Shown in pieces: positions 8,494-16,598 of a stretch of DNA of 64,000 nucleotides. Each line of letters begins with the position of its first letter. Within the stretch, counting starts at the first letter, position 1. Both the position numbers and the translations under genes were made by a program. The notes under the pieces are model-generated. The model saw only the letters and a program-made list of their open reading frames with translations. It was not told the origin of the DNA and searched no databases. Source of the stretch: Marinactinospora thermotolerans DSM 45154 (GTDB lineage: Bacteria > Actinomycetota > Actinomycetes > Streptosporangiales > Streptosporangiaceae); the NCBI RefSeq assembly GCF_900167435.1, contig NZ_FUWS01000011.1, positions 1-64,000 on the forward strand, in the 5' to 3' direction.

Positions 8494-8942
8494 TCAGGTG
8501 GTGGCGTCCTGGCGGAGGCGCCGCACGAACGGCGGGCACACCACGGCGACGAGTCCCAGGCGGCCGCCGAGGACGAACGCCTTCTGCGCGCCCGCCACCT
8601 GCGCCGTGGCCAGGGCGTCGCCGGCCGACATCGCCACTGCGGCACCGAGGGACAGGGCCGCCACGAGCAGGGCGGTGCCCATGGCGCCGGCCGGCTGCTG
8701 GAGGGTGTTCATGATGGCGCTGCCGTGGGCGTAGAGGCGACGCGGCGGCGACCCCGGCGACAGCGTCATGAGCGGCGTCATCGGCATGGCCATGCCGATG
8801 CGGAACACCACGTGCATGGCCACCACGAGGTCCAGCGAGGTGTCGGCGTCCACTCGGCTCAGCCACCACTGGCCGCCGCACAGCAGCAGCGCGCCGGGGA
8901 TCACCAGCGGGCGCGGTCCCACCCTGTCGTAGATCCGCCCGA
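8494..8942 (-). pseudogene. 3' remnant of a DHA2-type MFS multidrug transporter
   Basis: The last ~150 residues of a 14-helix MFS exporter are readable: GRIYDRVGPRPLVIPGALLL, MHVVFRIGMAMPMTPLMTL, AHGSAIMNTLQQPAGAMGTALLVAAL and a C-terminal membrane helix ending RRLRQDATT. Homology stops abruptly at about 8942, and what follows upstream is unrelated. The 5' two thirds are missing, so this is a truncated pseudogene. It is not the same gene as the intact DHA2 transporter at 9132-10592. Confidence 0.8.
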
Positions 8943-8945
8943 TCG

Positions 8946-9071
8946 ATCGTCGTGGCCGTGTGGCGCGCCTGCTGGGAGAGGCGGGGCGGGATCGCCGCCG
9001 AGGGGGACGCGGGGGACCCGGCCGCCCTCTACCGTCGCTGCCGGGAGGACCTGCGCCGCATCGTCGGCTGA
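8946..9071 (+). pseudogene. Possible C-terminal fragment of another gene at the deletion junction
   Basis: Directly abutting the transporter remnant, the + strand frame reads IVVAVWRACWERRGGIAAEG and, after a short linker, LYRRCREDLRRIVG then TGA. The composition and stop look like the tail of a real protein, but I do not recognise it. It would be the other side of the junction that removed the transporter's 5' part. Confidence 0.35.
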
Positions 9072-9131
9072 GACGCGCCGCCCTCCCGGTCCTCCCCCGA
9101 CGACCGAACGCGCGAAGCCGTCCGGTGTCTG

Positions 9132-10592
9132 TCAGGCCGTCCGGGCGTTGCGATAACGGGGGATGAAAGCCGCGATGGCCAGGGCGGTCAGGGCCGCCGT
9201 GGCGCCGAGCGCCATCACCACGCGAAACCCCTCCAGAGTGGGGACGGTGCCGGTGCCCATCGGCGCGCTCAACCGGACGAGCAGGAGGCCCACGACGGCG
9301 CTGGAGACCGAGGTGCCCACAGAGCGCATCAGCGTGTTGAGGCTGTTGGCGGCCCCCGTCTCGGTGACCGGCACCGCGTCCATGATCAGCGCGGGCATCG
9401 CCCCGTAGGCCAGCCCGATCCCCGCGCCGATGACGCTGGAGACCAGCACCAGGTGCCACAGCGAGGACAAGAGCACCATGTTGAGGCCGTAGCCGAGGGC
9501 GACCACGCCGGCCCCCACCATCAGGGTCGTCCTGGGGCCGTGCGCCCGGGTGATCCGCGCGGACGCCGGAGCCATGGCCATCATCACCAGGCCCGAGGGG
9601 GCCATGACCAGGCCGACGGCGAACAGGCCCTGCCCCAGCCCGTAACCGGTGGCGGTCGGCAGTTGCAGCAACTGGGGCAAAACCAGTGACATCGCGAACA
9701 TCGAGAAGCCGAACACCATCGACGCCGCGTTGGTCAGCAGCACCTGGCGGCGGACGGTCGTGCGCAGGTCGACCAGCGGACGCGGGACGCGCAGCTCCCA
9801 CAGCGCCCACAGGAACAGGACCACGGCGCCGGTCGCGGCCAGGCCGAGGGCGGGGCCGCTCGTCCACCCCCAGTCCGCGCCCTTGGAGATCACCAGGAGC
9901 AGGCACACCAGCGCGGCCGACAGCCCGACGGCGCCGACCAGGTCGAACCGTCCCCCGGTGCGCGTCGCTGACTCGGGCACGAGGACGCGCACCAGAACCA
10001 GGGCGATCACACCGAAGAGCGCCGAGACCCAGAACAGGGCGTGCCAGTCGGTGCGCTCGGCCAGCAGCGCCGCCGCCGGCAGGCCCAGCGCCCCACCCAC
10101 GCCGAGAGAGGCGCTCATCGTGGCGGTCGCCGAACCGAGCCGCTCGGCGGGGAGCGCGTCGCGCATGATGCTGATCCCGAGCGGGATGACGCCGGACGCC
10201 AATCCCTGGAGGGTCCGCGCGACCACCATCGGCGCCAGGCTGTCGCTCAACGCCCCGACGACCGAGCCGGCCACCAGCAAGGCGACACTGACGAGGAGCA
10301 TCCGTCGTTTGCCGTACATGTCGCCCAGGCGGCCCATGACGGGGGTCGCGACGGCCGCGGCCAGGAGCGTGGCGGTCACCGCCCAGGAGGCCCCCGCCGC
10401 CGTGGTGTCGAGGAGACGGGGCAGGAGGGGGACCAGCGGGACGATCAGGGTCTGCATCAGCGAGACGACGATTCCGGTGAAGGCCAGCACCGCGATGACG
10501 GTCCTGGGGCTCGAAGACGGGGGGTTGTCCGCCCGCGCCGTGGGTGCGCCGGAGGAGTGAGCGGGACGGTGCACGCCGTTCAATTCAGTCAC
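9132..10592 (-). CDS. MFS transporter, DHA2 (14-TMS) drug exporter
   Basis: About 486 residues with many hydrophobic segments. MFS motif A appears as MGRLGDMYGKRRM after the second helix, and motif C-like GVIPLGISIMRD..SASLGVGGALGLP follows, both typical of DHA2 drug:H+ antiporters. The GTG at 10592 is the most likely start; there is no Shine-Dalgarno sequence, and the frame upstream begins only with TTG (10658). The start codon lies inside a palindrome whose half-sites recur before the divergent P450 gene, so both are probably controlled by the TetR protein encoded in the P450 operon. The exporter may pump out the P450 product or substrate. Confidence 0.88.
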   Translation of the reverse strand: MTELNGVHRPAHSSGAPTARADNPPSSSPRTVIAVLAFTGIVVSLMQTLIVPLVPLLPRLLDTTAAGASWAVTATLLAAAVATPVMGRLGDMYGKRRMLLVSVALLVAGSVVGALSDSLAPMVVARTLQGLASGVIPLGISIMRDALPAERLGSATATMSASLGVGGALGLPAAALLAERTDWHALFWVSALFGVIALVLVRVLVPESATRTGGRFDLVGAVGLSAALVCLLLVISKGADWGWTSGPALGLAATGAVVLFLWALWELRVPRPLVDLRTTVRRQVLLTNAASMVFGFSMFAMSLVLPQLLQLPTATGYGLGQGLFAVGLVMAPSGLVMMAMAPASARITRAHGPRTTLMVGAGVVALGYGLNMVLLSSLWHLVLVSSVIGAGIGLAYGAMPALIMDAVPVTETGAANSLNTLMRSVGTSVSSAVVGLLLVRLSAPMGTGTVPTLEGFRVVMALGATAALTALAIAAFIPRYRNARTA

Positions 10593-10603
10593 TTGATTGA
10601 ATT
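10582..10603. promoter_or_regulatory. Operator of MFS promoter (TetR-type palindrome)
   Basis: AATTCAGTC-ACTT-GATTGAATT, a 9-4-9 inverted repeat with one mismatch. It covers the presumed GTG start of the exporter. The core TCAGTC-N4-GAYTGA recurs at 10809-10824. Confidence 0.8.
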
Positions 10604-10808
10604 TATCATCGCGCCTTAACGGAAAAAGTATCTTCGGTGACAAAGGGTGATGACTCAACGTTGAACGCCCTGTAGATCTTCGGAGATTTCGGATCTTCTT
10701 CCGCGAGAGCGAGTAGGGACCGGTTCGTCGTGGTGGTGCCGGATGCCGTGGTGTGACAGGGAAAAATGGGTGGAAACGGTACTCGGAGCTGAATTCGCGA
10801 CATTTAAG

Positions 10809-10824
10809 TCAGTCGCTTGACTGA
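10809..10824. promoter_or_regulatory. Operator of P450 promoter (TetR-type palindrome)
   Basis: TCAGTC-GCTT-GACTGA is a perfect 6-4-6 palindrome, followed by a further half-site TTGACTGAA at 10840-10848. It shares half-sites and spacer length with the operator at 10582-10603. Confidence 0.8.
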
Positions 10825-10883
10825 ATAAGGCGGCCCATGTTGACTGAAACCGCACATCCCAGTGACGGATAGTGAGGCGCGGC

Positions 10884-12098
10884 ATGGAGCGGCACGTTGA
10901 GCCACTGGCCTACCCCATCCCCAGTGATGAGGCCCTGGAGCCACCGGCGGAGTGGGCGGAGTTGCGCGGTCGCTGCCCGGTCGCCCCGATCCGCCTGCCC
11001 AGCGGTGACCAGGCCGCCCTCCTCACCCGCTACTCCGACGTCAAGCAGGTCCTGGCCGATCCCCGGTTCACCCGCGACCTCGGCGCGGCGGGCGGCGCCC
11101 GCGTCGCGGCCAACGAGTCCGGCGGCGTGTTCAGCAGCCCCATGTCCCAGGCGATCCCCCAGGACGGCGAAGACCACCAGCGCTGGCGCCGCATGGTCGG
11201 CAGGTGGTTCACCGCCAAACGCATCGCCGCTCTGCGCCCCGGCATCGCCGCCATGGCGGAGCAGCTCATCGACGCGATGGTCGACGACGGTCGGCCGGCC
11301 GACCTCAGGGCCTCCCTCGGCTTTCCGCTGCCCGTGTGGGTCATCTGCGACCTGCTCGGCGTCCCCGAGTCCGACCGGGACCGGTTCTCCCACTGGTCCG
11401 ACACCCTGCTCAACCTGACCCGCTACAGCGACCAGGAGATCACGGAGGCCCAGGTCGAGTTCTTCGGCTACATGAGCCGTCAGGTCGCGGCCAGACGCGC
11501 CGATCCCGGCGACGACCTGCTCAGCAGCCTGCTCACCGAGACGGGACCCGACGGGAAGGGACTCGACGAGACCACGCTGATCGCCACCGGTCTCGGGCTC
11601 CTGGTCGCCGGACACGAGACCACCGCCAACATGATCGGCAAGATGGTCGCCATGCTCCTGGCCGACCGCACCCGCTGGGAGCGGCTGCTCGCCGACCGCT
11701 CTTTGGTGCGCGTGGCCGTCGAGGAGACCCTGCGCTACGACGCCAACTCCGGGATCGGCCTGCCCCGCTACATCACCGAGGACGTCGAGGTGGGGGGCGC
11801 CGTCATCCCGCGCGGCACCACCGTCATGTGCAGCATGGCCGCCGCCAACCGCGACGAAGAGGCGTTCGAGCACGCCGATGAGATGGTCCTCGAACGCTCC
11901 CCCAACCCGCACCTGGCCTTCGGCACCGGCGCCCACTCCTGCCTCGGCCAGGCCCTGGCCCGCACCGAGTTGCAGACCGTTCTTGAGGTCCTGCTCGACC
12001 GGCTGCCCACCCTGGAACTGGCGGTGGCGCCCGAGAAGCTGGAGCGGGTCGACGGGCTCGTCGTCGGGGGACTGCGGGCGGTCCCGGTCCGATGGTGA
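10884..12098 (+). CDS. Cytochrome P450
   Basis: A 404-residue bacterial class I P450. The oxygen-binding I helix reads LLVAGHETTANM (about residues 240-250), the K-helix ExxR is EETLRY (281-284), and the haem loop FGTGAHSCLGQ places the Cys ligand at about residue 353. Length and motifs are complete, so it should be active. ATG 10884 is used (GAGG seven bases upstream) rather than the in-frame GTG at 10872. It overlaps the following TetR gene by 7 bases, and a 3Fe-4S ferredoxin follows that, giving a P450/electron carrier unit as in the SuaC-SuaB systems. The substrate is unknown. Confidence 0.95.
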   Translation: MERHVEPLAYPIPSDEALEPPAEWAELRGRCPVAPIRLPSGDQAALLTRYSDVKQVLADPRFTRDLGAAGGARVAANESGGVFSSPMSQAIPQDGEDHQRWRRMVGRWFTAKRIAALRPGIAAMAEQLIDAMVDDGRPADLRASLGFPLPVWVICDLLGVPESDRDRFSHWSDTLLNLTRYSDQEITEAQVEFFGYMSRQVAARRADPGDDLLSSLLTETGPDGKGLDETTLIATGLGLLVAGHETTANMIGKMVAMLLADRTRWERLLADRSLVRVAVEETLRYDANSGIGLPRYITEDVEVGGAVIPRGTTVMCSMAAANRDEEAFEHADEMVLERSPNPHLAFGTGAHSCLGQALARTELQTVLEVLLDRLPTLELAVAPEKLERVDGLVVGGLRAVPVRW

Positions 12099-12796
12099 GG
12101 GCCGGCGGGACCCGATCACGGGGCGAGCGCTCCGCGGCGACCCGCGAACTCATCCTGACCACGGCGGAACGGCTGTTCGCCGAGCACGGGCTGTTCGCGG
12201 TCTCCAACCGCCAGATCAGCGAGGCCGCGGGCCAGGGCAACAACACGGCGGTGGGCTACCACTTCGGTACCAAGGCCGACCTGCTCCGCGCCATCGTGCG
12301 CAGACACAGCGAACGCATCGAACAGCTGCGCACGGCCATGGTCGGCCAGGTGCGGGACTCCACCGACGTGCGCGCCTGGGCGACCTGCCTGGTGCACCCG
12401 GCCACCGATCACCTCGCCGAACTGGGGCCTCCCACCTGGTTCGCCCGTTTCAGTGCCCAGATGACGGCCGATCCGGCGTCGCGCTCGATCATGTACGAGG
12501 AGACCTTCCGCTCCCCGTCGTTGATCGAGGCCATACGCGGGTTCGACCGCTGCCTTCCCGGCATGCCGGCGCGCGTGCGCGCCGAGCGCGGGGACATGGC
12601 CCGGCTCCTGATGGTGCACATGTGCGCGGAACGGGAGCTGGCGCTCGCCGAAGGGGGCGCCGCCGGCCGGGACGGCTGGGCCATGACCGCCGCGGGGCTG
12701 GTCGACGCCCTCGTCGGTCTGTGGACCGCCCCCATCACCGGGCCGGACGGCGGGATCCGGGACCCGCGCACGACGACGAAGGAGGAACCGGCATGA
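12092..12796 (+). CDS. TetR family regulator of the P450/exporter locus
   Basis: A 234-residue regulator with an N-terminal helix-turn-helix (ELILTTAERLFAEHGLFAVS, then RQISEAAGQGNNTAVGYHFGTKADLL). The C-terminal helical domain contains a Met- and Trp-rich region. It starts inside the P450 stop region (ATGGTGA) and its own stop overlaps the ferredoxin start by 4 bases, so the three genes are translationally coupled. The two matching palindromes in the divergent exporter/P450 promoter region are its probable operators. A regulator placed between a P450 and its ferredoxin is an unusual order. Confidence 0.92.
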   Translation: MVRAGGTRSRGERSAATRELILTTAERLFAEHGLFAVSNRQISEAAGQGNNTAVGYHFGTKADLLRAIVRRHSERIEQLRTAMVGQVRDSTDVRAWATCLVHPATDHLAELGPPTWFARFSAQMTADPASRSIMYEETFRSPSLIEAIRGFDRCLPGMPARVRAERGDMARLLMVHMCAERELALAEGGAAGRDGWAMTAAGLVDALVGLWTAPITGPDGGIRDPRTTTKEEPA

Positions 12797-12993
12797 GGGT
12801 CACCGTCGATGAGGACCGGTGCTGTGGTGCGGGCCAGTGCGTCCTGCTCGCCCCCGAGGTGTTCGACCAGCGTGACGAGGACGGGATCGTCGTCCTGCTC
12901 GACGCCGAACCCGCGCCGTCCCTGCACGCCATCGTGCGGGAGGCGGCCGAGGTGTGCCCGGGGGCGGCGATCGCGGTGAGCGAGGACGGGTGA
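12793..12993 (+). CDS. 3Fe-4S single-cluster ferredoxin
   Basis: A 66-residue ferredoxin: MRVTVDEDRCCGAGQCVLLAPEVF, then REAAEVCPGAAIAV. The cluster ligands are in the first Cys group CCGAGQC and the final CPG. It resembles the SuaB/FdxD ferredoxins that deliver electrons to actinobacterial P450s. GGAGGA precedes the ATG by about 6 bases, and the start overlaps the TetR stop (ATGA). The likely partner is the P450 two genes upstream; no ferredoxin reductase is adjacent. Confidence 0.93.
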   Translation: MRVTVDEDRCCGAGQCVLLAPEVFDQRDEDGIVVLLDAEPAPSLHAIVREAAEVCPGAAIAVSEDG

Positions 12994-13947
12994 GCCGTAC
13001 CTCCCGAGTGCCCGGGGCCGGGGCCTCGATCGCCGGCCCGACCAGCGTGGCGGCGCGGCGGTGTGGCGGCCACAGCGGTTCCCGCGCCGTCCCGGGAGCC
13101 GGGGAAGCCCCCGTCCCACGGCCGGTCCCTCCGTGAGGGTCCGCTAAGGCCGAGCGGAGCCGGCCGCGTCCAGGCGAGTCCCCGGTGGCGCGCCGCGCCG
13201 GGGAGGCCGGTGCATTGGGGAGACCGGGCCGGCGTCACCGGGTGGATCACCGCCCGCGTCGTCCTCGGCGCCCACGGTCCCACGCGCCGGTGTTCCACCG
13301 GGATGGACCGATCGGTCCGATACCGGGCTCCAAGGTCGCCGGCGTCCTCGGCGTCGACGTGGAGAACGCCATGAGGGAGCCGGCGGTCGGCCGCTTCGTC
13401 GCCCGCCACCGGGTGGAAGCCGGGCCGTGTCCGGCGGGAACATGCCCGTGTGGCACGCCTGCGCTATTGGGGACCCGGCCCCTCGCGGGCGTGGCACCGG
13501 TGGCGGGCCGGGCGATGGGGAGGCGCCGCATCGGCCGGCCGACACGTGGCCGGCACGGCGGACGGACCGCCGTCCGCCCTCGCAGCCGTGTCCCGGGCAG
13601 AAGCGCCCCCCGAGCGCGTTCCGGGGCGTAGCGCGGTCACTTGGCGGGACCCGTCTTCGACGGGAGTCTTCCGTCCCGTTGGAAGGCCGGCTCGGCACCG
13701 GGAAGGATGAGCCGGCCTGTCCTGGTTCTCGGTCTCCGCCGGAGGCGCGCGGAAGACGCCCACTGTCACGCGGTCCACACCGACGTTATACGGATGTCCC
13801 GTTCTCTTCCGGCGGTGATTCGCCAACGAAAACCACCGGATCCCTTCACAAAGAAGGGTGGGAGAAAGACGGAGAGCTGTGATCGTCTACGGTCCGTCGA
13901 GGAGAGCGTGAGCCCTTCGCGGTGATTCCCGGAAGGGCGCGGGGCCG
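12994..13947. other. 950-bp region without convincing gene
   Basis: Several open frames exist but they are Arg/Pro/Gly-rich and lack starts with ribosome sites or recognisable motifs. AT content rises at 13770-13880, ahead of the convergent DUF397 stop. No RNA or repeat array is seen. Confidence 0.5.
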
Positions 13948-14130
13948 CTACACCTCGCCGGTTTTCACACCCTCCAGGAAGGAAGCCCATTCGTCGGCGG
14001 GAAAGCAGAGATGACCGAGATCGCGGTTGCGGGTGTCACGAACCATGACCGTTCGTGGAGTCTCGGCCACCTCCACGCAGTGCCCTCCCTGGCCATTGCT
14101 GTAGCTGGACGTGTGCCAAACCGGTTCCAT
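13948..14130 (-). CDS. DUF397-domain protein
   Basis: A 60-residue protein with the usual DUF397 pattern: WHTSSYSNGQGGHCVEVAE, VMVRDTRNRDLGHLCF and DEWASFLEGVK. Such proteins nearly always follow an XRE/DUF5753 regulator in actinobacteria and are thought to be the antagonist or partner of that regulator (as BldB/WhiJ-type pairs in Streptomyces). Here the upstream regulator frame overlaps it by 95 bases, more than usual. Confidence 0.9.
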   Translation of the reverse strand: MEPVWHTSSYSNGQGGHCVEVAETPRTVMVRDTRNRDLGHLCFPADEWASFLEGVKTGEV

Positions 14131-14950
14131 TGAATTCCCCTCTGATCTGCTTGAGCAGGTCCACCGTCTGTTCCGGTGGGTAGGCAGCGGCCTGGATCTT
14201 CCCGAACACGAGCGAGATCTCCTCGACTGTTTCGGGGTCGCTGATGAGATTGCCGCTTCCGAATCCCTCTACATAAACCACGTCGGGTTTGTCGGTGAAG
14301 GACAGGATGGTGAGTGGGCCTGACAGGCCGGGATGGCGCCGGATGCTGACACTGGACGGGACGATCTGGATGTCCGCGCGGCCCGACTCCGACAGCTCCA
14401 GCAGCTTGTCCAGCTGGCCGAGCAGGATGTCGGGGTCGCTGGTGAGGCGCCTGATCACGTCCTCGTCGATGATCGCCCAGATGGCGGGGGAGCCGGCCTC
14501 CAAAAGCGTGTGCTGGCGTTCCATCCTGGCCGCCACCAGCACGGCGACCTCCTCCTCGGTCGCGAGGGCGCTCCCGGCCTTCAACGTGGCGTGGGCGTAG
14601 GCCTCCGTCTGCAACGGTCCGGGGATCAGCGTGGGGTGGTAGTCGCGCATGATGGAGGCGAGGGGGACGGCTTCGAGGAAGTCACCGGCGTATTCCGGAT
14701 AACCGGCTTTCCGGAGTTTGGGCCACAACTCCAAAAGCCGGCCGCCCGCGTTCAGGGCCTCATCCGCCTTCTCGGTGAACGCCCGGCTGGGTCTCCTCTC
14801 GGCGCGTTCGTAGTGGCCGATCAGGGAACCGGAAACGTTCAGCGCCTTTCCAAGCCTTTCTTGAGACATATCAGCCAAACCACGCAGTCGGGCGAGTTCT
14901 CTGCCGAACTTCCGCAACGCGGGGTTGTCCTGCGGCTTTCGCTGTCCCAT
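14036..14950 (-). CDS. XRE-family regulator with DUF5753 domain
   Basis: About 304 residues. An N-terminal helix-turn-helix (FGRELARLRGLADMSQERLG, KALNVSGSLIGHYERAERRP) is followed by a DUF5753 ligand-like domain (HPTLIPGPLQTEAYAHATL, ARMERQHTLLEAGSPAIWAI). ATG 14950 is preferred over GTG 14959. In relatives the protein ends close to LLKQIRGEF; here the frame continues 25-30 residues as a Gly/Arg/Gln-rich tail that overlaps the DUF397 gene in another frame. This may be a natural extension or a lost stop. It is WhiJ-like and probably controls a developmental or antibiotic switch together with DUF397. Confidence 0.9.
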   Translation of the reverse strand: MGQRKPQDNPALRKFGRELARLRGLADMSQERLGKALNVSGSLIGHYERAERRPSRAFTEKADEALNAGGRLLELWPKLRKAGYPEYAGDFLEAVPLASIMRDYHPTLIPGPLQTEAYAHATLKAGSALATEEEVAVLVAARMERQHTLLEAGSPAIWAIIDEDVIRRLTSDPDILLGQLDKLLELSESGRADIQIVPSSVSIRRHPGLSGPLTILSFTDKPDVVYVEGFGSGNLISDPETVEEISLVFGKIQAAAYPPEQTVDLLKQIRGEFNGTGLAHVQLQQWPGRALRGGGRDSTNGHGS

Positions 14951-15061
14951 GGCAACCACTTAACCACAGCCTCACAACACCCTGCTACCGGCCTTCACTC
15001 CTCCCGCGCAGTTGTGGCGGGGGTATGGATTCCGCTTGGGAAAAGGTGAAAGGTTCGCTAC

Positions 15062-15409
15062 ATGAGCAGGGTGAAACCCGAGTGGCGGGCGATCGTGCCC
15101 GGCGGGGAACGTCGTTATCGGTGGTTCAGGCTGCGGGAGTTGCAAAAGGGCCTGGAGGATGTGGAGGTCCCCAGCCGGATCTATGGGAGCCCCCTTCCGG
15201 TCAGGGGAGGCAAGGGGCCGTATGACTGGGAACCCGGTTATCCGCCTTTCGTGGGGGCCGGTTCGCGGGTGGGGGTCCCCGATGTCCTGATCGTGATCGA
15301 GGACGGTCACTTCTGCTGGGAGGACCGCGACGGTGTCCCGGGGAGGGCGTCCGTCGCGGATGTCGCGGCGGCGACGGCCTCGGTGGCCGCGGCCCTCGCG
15401 CCGGCGTGA
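15062..15409 (+). CDS. Hypothetical protein next to XRE/DUF397 pair
   Basis: A 115-residue protein not recognised as a named family (KPEWRAIVPGGERRYRWFRL, PDVLIVIEDGHFCWEDRDG, Ala-rich helical end). An AAAGG lies eight bases before the ATG. It is divergent from the XRE gene and followed 15 bases later by another small gene. This position, next to the XRE/DUF397 cassette, is where small accessory proteins of the same regulatory locus are often found; the role is an inference. Confidence 0.65.
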   Translation: MSRVKPEWRAIVPGGERRYRWFRLRELQKGLEDVEVPSRIYGSPLPVRGGKGPYDWEPGYPPFVGAGSRVGVPDVLIVIEDGHFCWEDRDGVPGRASVADVAAATASVAAALAPA

Positions 15410-15424
15410 TCGGCGGTTGCGGGC

Positions 15425-15736
15425 ATGCGGGCGCATCGGACCCAGACCCGGCAATTACGCGCCCTGGGGGAGGAGCTGCGGGCCAGGGGCGCGGGCAGCC
15501 GCCTGATCCCCGCGGACGCGCGGTACGGGCCCTCCCTGCACGGGGACGACGGGATCGGCCACGTCACGGTGACGAGCTGCGGGCTCTTCTTCCACTTCCG
15601 GGAGCCGTCCGGCGGGTGGGTGGCGATCTCCGCCGACAGGCCGGACGAGTGCGCGGAGCTGATCGTCGCGATGTTCGCCAGGAGGGAGCGGCCGTGGGGT
15701 GGGGGCGACGGCCCGGAGCCGGAACGTCCCGGGTGA
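15425..15736 (+). CDS. Hypothetical protein, second gene of the pair
   Basis: A 103-residue protein with an N-terminal helix (TRQLRALGEELRARGAGSRL) and mixed beta strands (HVTVTSCGLFFHFREPSGGWVAI). It is unrecognised. It follows the 115-residue gene by 15 bases and is probably co-transcribed. The start ATG has only a weak ribosome site. The TSCGLFFHF segment makes a real protein more likely than a chance frame. Confidence 0.6.
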   Translation: MRAHRTQTRQLRALGEELRARGAGSRLIPADARYGPSLHGDDGIGHVTVTSCGLFFHFREPSGGWVAISADRPDECAELIVAMFARRERPWGGGDGPEPERPG

Positions 15737-16052
15737 CCTCGGCGGGTTCACGGGAGCGCCGGAGGGGCGAGGAGGGGCGACCTCCGGCGTTCCCGTGAAC
15801 CTCGCGGAGCCCCAACGCGGCCGATCCCCCACCGCCCCGGCCCGTGGCCGTCACGTGGACCGCCGGCCCGCGCCACGCCCCTGACGGACGGCGGTCGGGG
15901 TGCGAGCCGCTCGGACTTCCTCCCGTCCCTGGGCGAACGGCCGGGGACAGGAGGAATGGCTCTCGGAACGCACCGCAGAGGGCCCGTCCGGATCCACGCA
16001 CGGTGTGGGACATGTGAGGTTCTGAGCGTCCTCCTGTCCGGTCCGGCAGGCC
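15737..16052. other. Intergenic region without recognised gene
   Basis: Between a + strand small gene and the end of the cas6e remnant. Nothing CRISPR-like (no repeated 28-29-mers) and no other gene is seen. Confidence 0.5.
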
Positions 16053-16598
16053 TCAGCCTGCGGTGACCGGTGCCAGGCTCACCAGGCCACAGCCATAGGC
16101 CCTGGCCCGGCCGATGCCCGTGCGTACCGCGTCGGCGAAGAGACGGGCGTCGGTGACTACGAGACGGCCGTCGAAACGGGTGGGGGAGATCGTGATCTTG
16201 TTCCGCTTCCCGTTCTCGTCCTTATAGCCGACCACAGGCGGACATGGAGAGACGGTCACGGCCATCCCGCCGTCGGCGCCGGCGGGCACCACGAAGCCGC
16301 ACTGCTCCCCTTTACGGGCCAGCCGGCCCAGCTGCTCCTTAGGGTCGTGCAACGCCACCCGTCTTCCGCGCCCCTCTTTCGGAGCGTCCGGAGCGCGCAC
16401 GATCCGAGTGGGGTCGGCGGTGAGGCGGAACATCAGCGATCGGCCGGGGATGATCGCCTCCAGGACACCGTCGATAGGGCGTGTTTGAGCCTCCCCCGCC
16501 AAGTATCCGTCGGGAAGCCTTCCCCGATCCGGAGGCATGCTGCTCTGAACGAGCAGGAGGTGGCCGGAGCGGATCGAGTCCATCCTCCAAAGCAGGCC
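16053..16598 (-). pseudogene. cas6e: Truncated orphan cas6e (cse3/casE), type I-E CRISPR RNA endonuclease
   Basis: The readable part covers most of Cas6e after its first ~45 residues: GLLWRMDSIRSGHLLLVQSS and MPPDRG, then EAIIPGRSLMFRLTADPTR, a 60-residue loop-rich middle and the family's end FDGRLVVTDARLFADAVRTG, IGRARAYGCGLVSLAPV. The C-terminal RNA-binding Gly-rich loop is intact. The N-terminal strand and helix that hold the catalytic His in characterised Cas6e proteins are replaced by an unrelated Arg/Glu-rich run with no start codon; the only Met of a plausible frame is at 16583. No other cas gene and no repeat array are near, so this is probably a remnant of a lost type I-E locus. Confidence 0.8.
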
